Origin: Chelatococcus sp. HY11
GTDB taxonomy: Bacteria > Pseudomonadota > Alphaproteobacteria > Rhizobiales > Beijerinckiaceae
DNA: 64,000 nt
Assembly: GCF_018398335.1 (NCBI RefSeq)
Contig: NZ_JAHBRX010000002.1
Span: 620,001-684,000 of the forward strand
Reading direction: 5' to 3'
A model generated the notes under the pieces. That model saw only the letters and a program-made list of their open reading frames with translations, was not told the origin of the DNA and ran no database searches. Positions 52,734-61,375 of this stretch are shown here, piece by piece. The number at the start of each line of letters is the position of its first letter. Position 1 is the first letter of the stretch. The position numbers and the translations under genes are program-made.

Positions 52734-53491
52734 AGAACCCCGGCCTTCTCGGACGCGCTCTGGTCCTCGTCCTGCTCCTGGCGTTCATCCTGTCGCCGAA
52801 TTCCTTTGCGCCTCTTTTCAGGCCACTGACGGAGAACAACGCTCCGCCGATCTACAACCATGGCTCGCTACTGTCCTTGACCCTCTCCCACCTGACGATC
52901 GTGTTCGTTGCCACATGCGCGAGCACGCTCCTCGCCGTCGGCCTCGGCATCCTCGTCACGCGCCCGAGCGGAATGGAGTTTCTTCCTCTCTCGCGCAGCC
53001 TCGTGAATGTCGGCCAGACCTTCCCACCGGTGGCGGTCCTGGCGATCGCTGTCCCGCTCGTCGGGTTCGGCGAGATACCGACCTTCATCGCGCTCTTCCT
53101 CTATGGTCTGTTGCCGATCTTCGAGAACACGCTGACGGGCCTGGCGCAGGTCCCAGCCCTGACTCGCGAGGCGGCCAGAGGCATGGGAATGAGCCCACGT
53201 CACCGCCTCATTCAGGTGGAACTGCCTTTGGCGCTGCCGGTGATCCTCGCCGGAATAAGAATTTCCACGATCATCAACCTCGGCACCGCCACGCTCGGCT
53301 CCACGGTCGCCGCAAAGGGGCTCGGTGAGGTCATCATCGCCGGCCTGCAATCGAACAACCAGGCTTTCGTACTTCAGGGCGGGATCATCGTGGCCATGCT
53401 GGCCGTGCTTATCGATGGCCTGCTGATCGGTGTCGAGCGGTTCACGAGCTCTCGGCTCGGAGGACAGAGCGCCTCGAGAGCATTGCGGTGA
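52730..53491 (+). CDS. yehW: Osmoprotectant ABC permease, YehW-like
   Basis: A 253-residue membrane protein with LTLSHLTIVFVATCASTLLAVGLGILVTRPSG, GFGEIPTFIALFLYGLLPIFENTLTGL and the EAA-like loop REAARGMGMSPRHRLIQVELPLALP. It is the second channel subunit of the importer and the last gene of the operon. Confidence 0.92.
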   Translation: MKNPGLLGRALVLVLLLAFILSPNSFAPLFRPLTENNAPPIYNHGSLLSLTLSHLTIVFVATCASTLLAVGLGILVTRPSGMEFLPLSRSLVNVGQTFPPVAVLAIAVPLVGFGEIPTFIALFLYGLLPIFENTLTGLAQVPALTREAARGMGMSPRHRLIQVELPLALPVILAGIRISTIINLGTATLGSTVAAKGLGEVIIAGLQSNNQAFVLQGGIIVAMLAVLIDGLLIGVERFTSSRLGGQSASRALR

Positions 53492-53627
53492 CGGGCGCGG
53501 CCAGCGGGGCATCCTTTCATGTCGCAAGCGCAGCACAGCTATATAAGCCGGTCGCGAGGACGAGGCCTCACCGCGCCCGATCCGGAAGTGCCGCGATCCG
53601 AATGATAGGTCCAAACCCTTCACGTCC

Positions 53628-54107
53628 ATGGTGAATGCAATGACCAGGAAGACTTCCAGCAAGCCCAGGCAGATCCCGGAGGCAACACTCAAGCAACCCG
53701 CCGGCAAGCCTGTACTTCTCTCGGGCGGCAATCCTCAGATTGCGAAGGCTGACGGCGACGCGCCCGTGCAGGCCTATATCGCCGCCATGCCGGGCTGGAA
53801 ACGTGCCGCCGGCGCGAGTCTGGACGCGCTCATCACACACACCGTTCCTGACGTGCGCAAAGCGGTCAAATGGAATTCGCCGTTTTATGGTGTGGAGGAC
53901 CAAGGCTGGTTTCTTAGCTTTCACTGCCTCACCAAATACATCAAGGTAGCTTTCTTCCGGGGCAGATCGCTTGAACCTCTTCCTCCGGTTGCGTCAAAGG
54001 ATCAAAATACGCGTTACTTCCACATCTATGAGGGGGAGCAGCTCGACGAAAAGCTGGTCGCAAGCTGGATCAGACAAGCTTCGAAACTTCCCGGCTGGAT
54101 CCCTTAG
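53628..54107 (+). CDS. DUF1801 domain protein (YdhG-like), first copy
   Basis: A 159-residue protein. After a basic, proline-rich N-terminus it has the DUF1801 core: VQAYIAAMPGWKRAAGASLDALITHTVPDVRKAVKWNSPFYGVEDQGWFLSFHCLTKYIKVAFFRG, and ends with a Y-F-H-I-Y-E-G-E helix cap. The function of the family is unknown; it resembles iron-chaperone frataxin-like folds. A second DUF1801 gene follows. Confidence 0.82.
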   Translation: MVNAMTRKTSSKPRQIPEATLKQPAGKPVLLSGGNPQIAKADGDAPVQAYIAAMPGWKRAAGASLDALITHTVPDVRKAVKWNSPFYGVEDQGWFLSFHCLTKYIKVAFFRGRSLEPLPPVASKDQNTRYFHIYEGEQLDEKLVASWIRQASKLPGWIP

Positions 54108-54188
54108 GGCGGACCAGGGTCTTTGCTGTGGATCACTGGATTGAGGCCAGCCCCACGGGCGCACGAGCAACGCGGAGACGATCACGTC

Positions 54189-54587
54189 ATGGGCGAGAGC
54201 GGAACTGGGGAGGCGCGGCCTCCCTCTCAGATGATCGATGAGAGGATCCGGGAACTCGGTGACTGGCGCGGCGATGTCCTGTCACAGATCCGCGCCCTGA
54301 TCCGCCAAGCCGATCCCGCGGTGATCGAGGAATGGAAGTGGAGAGGTGTCCCTGTGTGGTCTCGCGGCGGAATCATCTGCACTGGCGAGACTTACAAGAG
54401 CATCGTGAAAATGACCTTTGCCAGAGGCGCGGCTCTTCAAGACCCATCAGGCCTTTTCAACGCGAGCCTCGATGGCAATACGCGGCGCGCCATCGATATC
54501 CATGAGGGCGAGGCAATCGACCCGGAGGCGTTGAAAGCCCTCATTCGGGCTGCCGTGGACCTGAACATGTCCCGGACCCGCCGCTGA
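54189..54587 (+). CDS. DUF1801 domain protein, second copy
   Basis: A 132-residue protein with RDVLSQIR-type helix (WRGDVLSQIRALIRQADPAVIEEWKWRGVPVWSRGGIICTGETYKSIVKMTFARGA), the DUF1801 signature with Trp-Lys-Trp, and IDIHEGEAIDPEALKALIRAAV. ATG 54189 is 81 bases after the previous stop. The pair may be co-transcribed; the two are divergent enough to be old paralogues. Confidence 0.8.
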   Translation: MGESGTGEARPPSQMIDERIRELGDWRGDVLSQIRALIRQADPAVIEEWKWRGVPVWSRGGIICTGETYKSIVKMTFARGAALQDPSGLFNASLDGNTRRAIDIHEGEAIDPEALKALIRAAVDLNMSRTRR

Positions 54588-54657
54588 TCGAGCTACACAA
54601 CGCGGTCGATCCGCTCGCCGATTGCGCGGAAAACCAACCCGCAACGGCGGATTGGCT

Positions 54658-55593
54658 CTACGACGTCTTGTACCAGCCGACATCGAGAGATGGGCTGAAG
54701 TCGCGGAGCGCATCCCACGTGGGCAGGCCGGCCCGCCCGCCCGGCCGCGTGCATTTCAACGCCGCCACCGCATTGGCGACGGCGATCGCCTGGTCGAGGG
54801 GGCAGCGCCGTGCGAGAGCGAGCGCCAGGGCGCCATGAAACGCATCGCCCGCGCCAACGGTATCCACCACATCGACCTGGGGCGGCCGCGCGTTGCGGAC
54901 GCGCCCGCCGTCGAGCCAGAACAGGCCGTCGGCCCCGTCCGTCACGCCGATGAGCGCATGGCCGGGCCGGGCCGCCTCGCGCAGACCGGCCTCGATCCCG
55001 TCGGTGCCCGTGAACTGCGCCAGCCCGGGACGTGAGAAGACCACGTGATCAGCCGTGGCGACCAATGCCGCGACCTCATCCCGGCCATGGCGCGAGATAT
55101 CGGCATCGAGCACGGAGGGAATGCCGTTATCACGCGCCGCGGTCAGGCATTTCATCGCGCCCTCCGGCCACGACAGATCGCATAGCACGGCATTGCCGAG
55201 GCTCTGCGGCTTTAACCAGCCGGGATCACGCGGCAAATTCGGATCGGCATAGGCGACGATGAGGCGCTCGCCCTGGCGATCGACGAGGATGATCGAGCCA
55301 GGCGACTGAAACCCCGCGAAGTCGCGTAACCACGTCACGTCGACCTTCTCATTATCGAGTTCACGACGGAGCACCGCCCCGGTCGGATCATCGCCTAGCC
55401 GGCCGGCGAAGCTCGCCCGCCCACCCAGCCGGGCAATGGCCACGCTTGCCGTCGCCGCCGGGCCACCGCCGACGTCACGGCGGGCGGATGCGTAGATCTT
55501 GACCGGCTCACGCGGGATCGACGCGACCGACAGGATCGTGTCCTGGATGGCGAGACCGAGGCAGAAGACCTCCGTGTCCTCGGCGCTATGCAA
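54658..55593 (-). CDS. PfkB-family sugar kinase
   Basis: A ribokinase-fold enzyme of about 311 residues with GGGPAATASVAIARLGG near the N-terminus and the catalytic DTVGAGDAFHGALA (the Asp of GAGD is the base) near the C-terminus. It phosphorylates a sugar, probably a ketose made by the isomerase encoded in the same locus. The start is uncertain: I prefer a TTG at 55593 overlapping the ATPase stop by eight bases, which gives normal family length; the frame remains open to an ATG at 55677 inside the ATPase gene. It is transcribed after the ATPase. Confidence 0.85.
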   Translation of the reverse strand: MHSAEDTEVFCLGLAIQDTILSVASIPREPVKIYASARRDVGGGPAATASVAIARLGGRASFAGRLGDDPTGAVLRRELDNEKVDVTWLRDFAGFQSPGSIILVDRQGERLIVAYADPNLPRDPGWLKPQSLGNAVLCDLSWPEGAMKCLTAARDNGIPSVLDADISRHGRDEVAALVATADHVVFSRPGLAQFTGTDGIEAGLREAARPGHALIGVTDGADGLFWLDGGRVRNARPPQVDVVDTVGAGDAFHGALALALARRCPLDQAIAVANAVAALKCTRPGGRAGLPTWDALRDFSPSLDVGWYKTS

Positions 55594-56683
55594 GTCTTTC
55601 GCCCGATTCTGGATGGAACAAATGGAGCGCGTCGACATCGAGACGGAAGCGGCGCGCCTTGTCACCCACATGGGCACCGCCGGGCTTCACCCGCGCCATG
55701 ACCTCGCGCTCGCCCAGCGTCACCACGGCGATGGAATCGGCGCCATGCTCCTCGACGAGGATGACATCGGAGACGAAATCCGCGCCATTGCCATCGCTGT
55801 CAGTAACGAGCGCGATATGTTCGGCCCTGAGGCCGACCTCCACACGGTCGACATTGGCGCGAGCCAGAGCCTCGGCGCGCGTGGCGGGCAGGCGGATATC
55901 GTGGCCGCTCCCGAACGACAGGACTGACTGTCCCGCCTCCACCTTCCGCCGGGCCGGCACCAGGCTCATCGGCGGAGAGCCGATGAAGGTCCCGACGAAA
56001 CTATTGACCGGCTTCTGATAGATTTCGATGGGCGTCCCGATCTGCTGCACCTCGCCGAGTTTCAGCACGACGATGCGGTCGGCCATGGTCATGGCCTCGA
56101 TCTGATCATGCGTCACATAGATGCTGGTAGTACCCAACGCCACCTGCAGCTTTCGGATCTCCATGCGCATGCCGACGCGCAACTTGGCGTCGAGGTTCGA
56201 CAGCGGCTCGTCGAAGAGGAAGACCTTGGGGTCGCGGATCAGCGCGCGCCCGAGCGCGACACGCTGGCGCTGGCCGCCGGAGAGCGCCTTCGGCTTGCGA
56301 TCGAGCAAGGCGTCGAGCTCGAGCATCCGCGCCACCTCATGCACCTTGGCGTCGATCTCGGAGGCCGCCATGTCGCGCATCTTCAACGCGAAGCCGAGGT
56401 TTTCCGCCACAGTCATATGGGGATAGAGCGCATAGTCCTGAAACACCATGGCCATGTCGCGGTCGCGCGGCGCAACGGCATTCAGGCTCCTGCCATCAAG
56501 CATGATCTCGCCGGAAGAAATCTCCTCCAGCCCGGCGATCATCCTGAGCAGCGTGCTCTTTCCACAGCCGGACGGGCCCACCAGAACGATGAACTCGCCG
56601 TGTTCCACATCGAGATCGACGGCCTTCACGGCCTGGACGTTGCCAAACCGCTTTTCAACGGTCCGCAGTGTCAACTCTGCCAC
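55586..56683 (-). CDS. Carbohydrate ABC transporter ATP-binding protein (UgpC/MsmK-like)
   Basis: A 365-residue ATPase: GPSGCGKST (36-44), VFQDYALYPHMTV, ALSGGQRQRVALGRALIRDPKVFLFDEPLSNLDA and a C-terminal TOBE region. This subgroup energises sugar importers with separate binding protein and permeases, as encoded at 61.4-64 kb. The preferred start is a GTG at 56683 behind GGGAGCGAG; an ATG at 56728 would lie within the promoter region. It is divergent from the ROK regulator. Confidence 0.92.
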   Translation of the reverse strand: MAELTLRTVEKRFGNVQAVKAVDLDVEHGEFIVLVGPSGCGKSTLLRMIAGLEEISSGEIMLDGRSLNAVAPRDRDMAMVFQDYALYPHMTVAENLGFALKMRDMAASEIDAKVHEVARMLELDALLDRKPKALSGGQRQRVALGRALIRDPKVFLFDEPLSNLDAKLRVGMRMEIRKLQVALGTTSIYVTHDQIEAMTMADRIVVLKLGEVQQIGTPIEIYQKPVNSFVGTFIGSPPMSLVPARRKVEAGQSVLSFGSGHDIRLPATRAEALARANVDRVEVGLRAEHIALVTDSDGNGADFVSDVILVEEHGADSIAVVTLGEREVMARVKPGGAHVGDKARRFRLDVDALHLFHPESGERLA

Positions 56684-56701
56684 TTTCGTCTCGCTCCCGT
56701 G

Positions 56702-56745
56702 TTGACAATTTTTCTTTTTAAAGCACAATAATTACATAGTGTAAA
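56702..56745. promoter_or_regulatory. Overlapping divergent promoters with a palindromic operator
   Basis: Rightward: TTGACA (56702-56707), a 17-base spacer and ACAATA. Leftward: TTTACA (56745-56740), a 17-base spacer and TTTAAA (56722-56717). The two overlap, and TTACATAGTGTAA (56732-56744) is a 13-bp palindrome inside. A ROK repressor bound there would block both the ATPase/kinase unit and its own operon. Confidence 0.6.
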
Positions 56746-56760
56746 TATAACGGATAAACA

Positions 56761-57954
56761 ATGTTGGGACGGGCCGCCCCCAGGAGCAGGAGAGAGACAC
56801 GGGCCACCGTGCTCGAGAACTTATTGCGCACTGGCGGCGCCTTTCGCTCGGCGATCGCGCGTGAAACGAAGCTGACCGAGGCTAGTGTCTCACGCATTCT
56901 CGCCGAGTTACGCAGCGAAAATCTCGTTCAAGAAGTCCGCCATCCGGCACCCTACAGCGGCGGGCCGACCTCTCTTGTTACACTAAGCAAAAGCGTAGCC
57001 ATTGCGGGCATCGAATTGTCCAACAGCCGGCTCTCCTTCGGCATAGGCGACCTCGCCGGCACGCTCGACTATGTGGACAGGATGCCGGCCTCGCCACAGC
57101 TCGATCAGGACGCGTTCGAGCAGCTGTTCCGGCGCAGCGCTGCCGCCATGCTGGCGTGGGCACAGACGCGCGGCATCACCCTTCGCCAGGCTGCCCTCTC
57201 CATTCCCGGCTATGGCCGTGAGGCCGGCAATCCAATCTACCCCTGGGATGTCGCGCGCCTGCGTGGCGTTCTCGGCGATGCCCTTCCGGGCTTGCCGCTT
57301 GAACTCACCAACTCCGTCGTCGCGCAGGCCGCTTTCCAGCGCTATTCCCAAAGCACGCGCTATCCGGTGGCCGGCAACCACCTCTTCCTCTTCGTGGGCC
57401 ACGGCGTGGCCGGTGTCATCGTCAACGAAGCCGCCTCGATCGACGCCTTCTCGCCCTTCGAGATCGGCCACATGGTGATCGAGCGCAACGGTCTCGCCTG
57501 TCGCTGTGGGCACCGGGGCTGCATCGAGGCCTACACGTCGCTGAGGGCGATCTCGTCGATCCTCAACCTCGACGCCGGGGAGATCCTGCATCGCGGCGAC
57601 AGCTTCATCGACATGCTTGATCTCGACGGCGACGCACGCGCCGTGCTGCGGGAGCGGCTCGTCATGCTGGGGCTCGGGCTCGGCAATGCGCTGAACCTGC
57701 ACCCCCTCTCTTCGGTGGTGATCAGCGGCTGGCCGTCCCTGATGCCGGAGGAAGATCGCGCGGCCATCATCGCCGGGCTGGACGAGAGCCTGCTCGGCGG
57801 CTTCGACGAGCGGCGCTTGAGCCTGTCTTTCATCGCGCCGTCGATCGGCAATGATCCGCGGGCGGCGCTTCATTACGCAGCCTATTGTTTCGTGAGCGGT
57901 GGAGGACTGGACGCAAGAGCCGACTCCCAGACCGCGCTGGAGGAGATCGCCTAA
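56761..57954 (+). CDS. ROK-family transcriptional regulator
   Basis: A 397-residue NagC/XylR-type protein: N-terminal winged helix (ATVLENLLRTGGAFRSAIARETKLTEASVSRILAEL over residues 18-52), then a ROK domain with VGHGVAGVIVNEAAS and the zinc motif CRCGHRGC (C247, C249, C254). These repress sugar genes and release DNA on binding a sugar or sugar phosphate. The stop codon directly abuts the start of the isomerase-like gene (TAAATG). It is the first gene of the rightward sugar operon. Confidence 0.9.
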   Translation: MLGRAAPRSRRETRATVLENLLRTGGAFRSAIARETKLTEASVSRILAELRSENLVQEVRHPAPYSGGPTSLVTLSKSVAIAGIELSNSRLSFGIGDLAGTLDYVDRMPASPQLDQDAFEQLFRRSAAAMLAWAQTRGITLRQAALSIPGYGREAGNPIYPWDVARLRGVLGDALPGLPLELTNSVVAQAAFQRYSQSTRYPVAGNHLFLFVGHGVAGVIVNEAASIDAFSPFEIGHMVIERNGLACRCGHRGCIEAYTSLRAISSILNLDAGEILHRGDSFIDMLDLDGDARAVLRERLVMLGLGLGNALNLHPLSSVVISGWPSLMPEEDRAAIIAGLDESLLGGFDERRLSLSFIAPSIGNDPRAALHYAAYCFVSGGGLDARADSQTALEEIA

Positions 57955-59307
57955 ATGCTGACAAGAAACCAGGCCGCCGCAACGGGCGAGAGCCGGGTCG
58001 GTATCCTCTTCGTCGCGTCCTCGCTCTTTCCGGAAGCGGCGGCCCAGGCGTTAATCGCGCGGACGCAGGATCTCGTTGGAGAGGAACGGCTCGCCGGGCG
58101 CTTTGCTGTCGCCGGTACGCTGGCACGCGACCGCGCGACCTGCGCGGCGGCGCTCGAAAGCCTTGATCTGGGCGATCTCGACGGGTTGGTGATCCAGCTC
58201 TCAACCTTTTGCACCGCCGACCTTCTCCATGAGGTGCTGACCGCGATCGGGGGTCGCGCGCTGCCCCTCGCCCTCTGGGCGCTTGAGGAAAGTGACGCCA
58301 TCATCACCAACTCGCTCTGTGGCGCGCAGCTCTGGGCATCGACGCTCGCGCGCTTCGGCCATCGCTTCACCCTGCTGATGGGCAATCCGGGCGAGGACGC
58401 GCTCGCGTGGGACTTGGCGGCTTTCGCGGCCGCCGCGCGCGCCAACACGCGTGTCAGGGGCGCGCGCGTTGCCCTCGTCGGCAGCCATGCGGACTGGTTC
58501 ACGAATCTCGCCGTGGACCCCTGGGCGCTCAAGCGCGCGCTCGGCGTCACCATCGAGCAGATGACGCTCGTACGGTTCCTCGAAGGCTGCAAGGCGACGG
58601 CCGAGGCTGAGAAGGCCGGCGCCACGCGCTGGGCCGAAGCGAGCTTCGACGGCGGCGAGGCCGAGGCTGGCCGTGCCACGCTGGGACGGACCTATGCGCG
58701 CCTTGCGTCCGGGCTCGATGCCGTCAAGGCGGATGCCATCGCGCTGCGCGACTGGCCAGAGATTCTCTATGCGGAGGATTTCCGCGGCACCTGGGCCGCG
58801 CTCGGCGAACTCTCCGATCGCGCAACGCCGATCGCGCCGGAAGGCGATGTCATGGGCGCCGTATCCGCCCTTGTCGCGCGGGCCTTTGATCCCGCCTCCC
58901 TGCCCTTCCTAACAGATATCTCCGGCATCGACCGCGCCCATAATCGTCTCGTGCTGTGGCACTATGGCGTCAGCCCGCGGCTGGCGGATGGACCGCGTTC
59001 GCTCGATCCCGTCCTGAAACAGGAGACCTTTCCGCTGCGCGCCGGCCCGATGACCCTGTTCCGCCTGTCCATGCGCGCCGATGGAGCCTTGCGGATCTTC
59101 GTGACCGAGGGCGTGATCGAGGATCAGCGGTCCGGCGCGAACCGCGCCGCCGGGTATTTCCGCCCGTCGAACAGTACGGCGGAGGCGTTGGTCCGACAGT
59201 TCATCGACGAGGGCTACGAGCACCATGTCACGGCAGTCTACGGCCATTGGCGCGACGCCGTCTCGCATCTCGGTCGCCAGCTCGGTGTGAAGGTGGACCA
59301 TGCCTGA
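57955..59307 (+). CDS. L-fucose/arabinose isomerase-family protein
   Basis: A 450-residue protein with a Rossmann-like N-terminus (VGILFVASSLFPEAAAQALIARTQDLV), LVIQLSTFCTADLLHEVL, ALWALEESDAI and GAQLWASTLARFGHRFTLLMGN, then a C-terminal barrel with HYGVSPRLAD and PLRAGPMTLFRLSMRADGALRIFVTEG. The pattern fits the fucose isomerase C-terminal superfamily, which interconverts aldoses and ketoses with a metal. Some members isomerise sulfoquinovose. It overlaps the GH31 gene by eight bases. The substrate is undetermined. Confidence 0.8.
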   Translation: MLTRNQAAATGESRVGILFVASSLFPEAAAQALIARTQDLVGEERLAGRFAVAGTLARDRATCAAALESLDLGDLDGLVIQLSTFCTADLLHEVLTAIGGRALPLALWALEESDAIITNSLCGAQLWASTLARFGHRFTLLMGNPGEDALAWDLAAFAAAARANTRVRGARVALVGSHADWFTNLAVDPWALKRALGVTIEQMTLVRFLEGCKATAEAEKAGATRWAEASFDGGEAEAGRATLGRTYARLASGLDAVKADAIALRDWPEILYAEDFRGTWAALGELSDRATPIAPEGDVMGAVSALVARAFDPASLPFLTDISGIDRAHNRLVLWHYGVSPRLADGPRSLDPVLKQETFPLRAGPMTLFRLSMRADGALRIFVTEGVIEDQRSGANRAAGYFRPSNSTAEALVRQFIDEGYEHHVTAVYGHWRDAVSHLGRQLGVKVDHA

Positions 59308-61324
59308 CATCCGGCCAGACAGCGAGGCTGGCGCTTCCCATGCCGGCGCCGCCCATCGCCCCGTGAGCATCGGCTGGCGCGCCTCCGGTGGCTCGTGGAC
59401 GACCGTGCCCTTCGCCGAGGCGGGCGGCGCCGTCAGCACCACGGAGACGCCCGGCGGCGGGACGCGGATCGTCGTCACCCGCCCGGGAGCCGCTGCCGTC
59501 GAGATCGCTTTCGCCGTGCCGGCCAAGTTCCAGGCCTTCGGCGGCGGCGAGCGTTTCGAGACGCTCGACCTGCGCGGCCAGTCAGTCCGCTACTATCTGG
59601 AGAACTTCGGCCTCGGCAACGGCACCTATCTGCCGAGCCCCTGGATCGCCACGACGCTCGGCTACTCGCTCTTCCTGCCCGACGAGGCGCCGGCCGTCTT
59701 CCACATCGCCGCGCCCTTCGATCCCAACGTTTTGCGGGTCCAGGTCGAGGGTGAGAGCCTGACGCTCGATATCGACCGCGGCGGCCTTGCGGAGCTCTAT
59801 GCGGCGCTGATCGCGCGGATCGGCCCGCCGCTGATGCCGGACCCGCATTTCTTCGGCCTCTGGAAGGCGGGTGACTGGCGCTATGAGAATGCAGCGACGG
59901 TCGCGGCAGATGTCGCCGGCCATGCCGACCTCAACCTGCCGATGGCGATCAAGCTCATCGACGCCTATTGGGCGAGTGAGGTCCACTCCTTCGCCTTCGA
60001 TACCGTCAAATATCCCGACGCCTGGGGCATGGTGTCGGACATGGCCAAGGACGGAACAGGCATCTATCTCTGGCTCTGCCCCTGGGTCGTCGTCGGCACC
60101 AAGTCGTTCGACTATGCCCGCTCCAAGGGATATGTGATCGTCGATCGCAATGGTGAACTGATTACACGCCGTCCCGGCGCCAATCCCAATGTGGTGGCCG
60201 CGCTCATCGATTTCTCCAATCCGGAGGCGAGCGCCTGGTGGTCGGGCAATCTTCGCGGCCTCGTCGAGCGGGGGAGCGTTGGCTTCAAGGCCGATTTCGG
60301 CGAACAGCTCCCCGAACATGCCGTGCTCCACTCCGGTGAAACCGGTGGACGCGCTCACAACGCCTTCGTGCGCTACTATCTCGAGGCGACGATCGCGGCC
60401 TTCGACGGCAAGACGCCGGCGATCATCAGCCGCTCTGGCTCGCCGCGCGTCCGCGCGCCCATCTGGAGCGGCGACCAGACGTCGGACTTCTGTCCCAAGA
60501 CCGGCCTGCCATCCGCGATCCGTGCCGTCCAGAGCGCCAATCTCTCAGGGTGGTCGTTCATCGGCAGCGACCTCGGCGGCTATTTCGGCACGCCGACGCC
60601 GCAGGTTTTCGCGCGCTGGACACAGTTCGCCTGTTTCACGCCGCTGATGATGCTGCACGGCCTGGGCTGCCGGGAGCCATGGGACATGGATGCGGCGTCG
60701 ACGGCCATCTATGCCGACTACGCGAGGCTGCACCTCGCCCTTCGACCGATCTTCGAGCATTACGGCCAGGAAGCCGCCAACGGCGGTCTCCCTCTCCTGC
60801 GCATGATGCCGCTCGCCTTCCCCGATATCGATTGGAGCGGGATCAACGACTGGGACCAGCAATTCATGCTGGGACCGGATATTCTGGTCGCGCCCGTCGC
60901 GTTCTACGGGAATACCCGCGCGGTCTATCTGCCGCATGGCGACTGGTACGACGTGCTGGCCGATGAATGGGTGAGCGGGCCGGCCTGGCGGATCCATGAC
61001 GTCCCGCTCGACAGGATGCCGCTCTTCCTGCGCGACGGCGCGCGGCTGACGCTCGCCCTCGGAGCCACCGGCCATGGGGAAAGCAAGGCCGCGCTCGGCC
61101 TCATTGCCGTCAACCCGGACCGGCATTCATCCGTTGACACAAAGCGCGGGTTTGCCGCTGATTGGCGCATTGATCACGTCGGGATCGTCGGCGCCCGGGG
61201 ACGCCCTGGATCCCATTCCGGCGCGGCCGATCAGCCGGTCGCGGCGGCGGACATAGCCAAATGGTTCGGCAAGGATATCCTGTGGCTTTCGCCGGACGCA
61301 GAGGTCGAGACTGGCCCTGATTGA
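59300..61324 (+). CDS. Glycoside hydrolase family 31 (alpha-glycosidase)
   Basis: A 674-residue GH31 enzyme, with a beta-sandwich N-domain (FGGGERFETLDLRG), a catalytic barrel and a C-terminal beta domain. The nucleophile is D332 in KADFGEQLPE and the acid/base D392 in WSGDQTSDF. This ADFGE/GDQ form is like sulfoquinovosidase YihQ and alpha-xylosidases. From memory of YihQ, an Arg and a Trp in the barrel bind the sulfonate; the aligned region here (YPDAWGMVSDMAKDG) has neither, so sulfoquinovoside is doubtful. No signal peptide is seen, so it acts on imported alpha-glycosides in the cytoplasm. Confidence 0.9.
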   Translation: MPDIRPDSEAGASHAGAAHRPVSIGWRASGGSWTTVPFAEAGGAVSTTETPGGGTRIVVTRPGAAAVEIAFAVPAKFQAFGGGERFETLDLRGQSVRYYLENFGLGNGTYLPSPWIATTLGYSLFLPDEAPAVFHIAAPFDPNVLRVQVEGESLTLDIDRGGLAELYAALIARIGPPLMPDPHFFGLWKAGDWRYENAATVAADVAGHADLNLPMAIKLIDAYWASEVHSFAFDTVKYPDAWGMVSDMAKDGTGIYLWLCPWVVVGTKSFDYARSKGYVIVDRNGELITRRPGANPNVVAALIDFSNPEASAWWSGNLRGLVERGSVGFKADFGEQLPEHAVLHSGETGGRAHNAFVRYYLEATIAAFDGKTPAIISRSGSPRVRAPIWSGDQTSDFCPKTGLPSAIRAVQSANLSGWSFIGSDLGGYFGTPTPQVFARWTQFACFTPLMMLHGLGCREPWDMDAASTAIYADYARLHLALRPIFEHYGQEAANGGLPLLRMMPLAFPDIDWSGINDWDQQFMLGPDILVAPVAFYGNTRAVYLPHGDWYDVLADEWVSGPAWRIHDVPLDRMPLFLRDGARLTLALGATGHGESKAALGLIAVNPDRHSSVDTKRGFAADWRIDHVGIVGARGRPGSHSGAADQPVAAADIAKWFGKDILWLSPDAEVETGPD

Positions 61325-61375
61325 TAAATCAGAAATATCAATTCAGCATAATTCAATAATAAAGCGGAGGAACGA

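Noticed and set aside
53492-53579. Inverted repeat CGGGCGCGG / CCGCGCCCG after the yehW-like gene
   Set aside because: The nine-base arms are about 70 bases apart and purely G+C; in this composition they are weak evidence for a terminator or operator.
59300-61324. Naming the GH31 enzyme a sulfoquinovosidase
   Set aside because: The catalytic ADFGE and GDQ motifs fit, but the region that carries the sulfonate-binding Arg and Trp in YihQ shows neither, so only GH31 is claimed.
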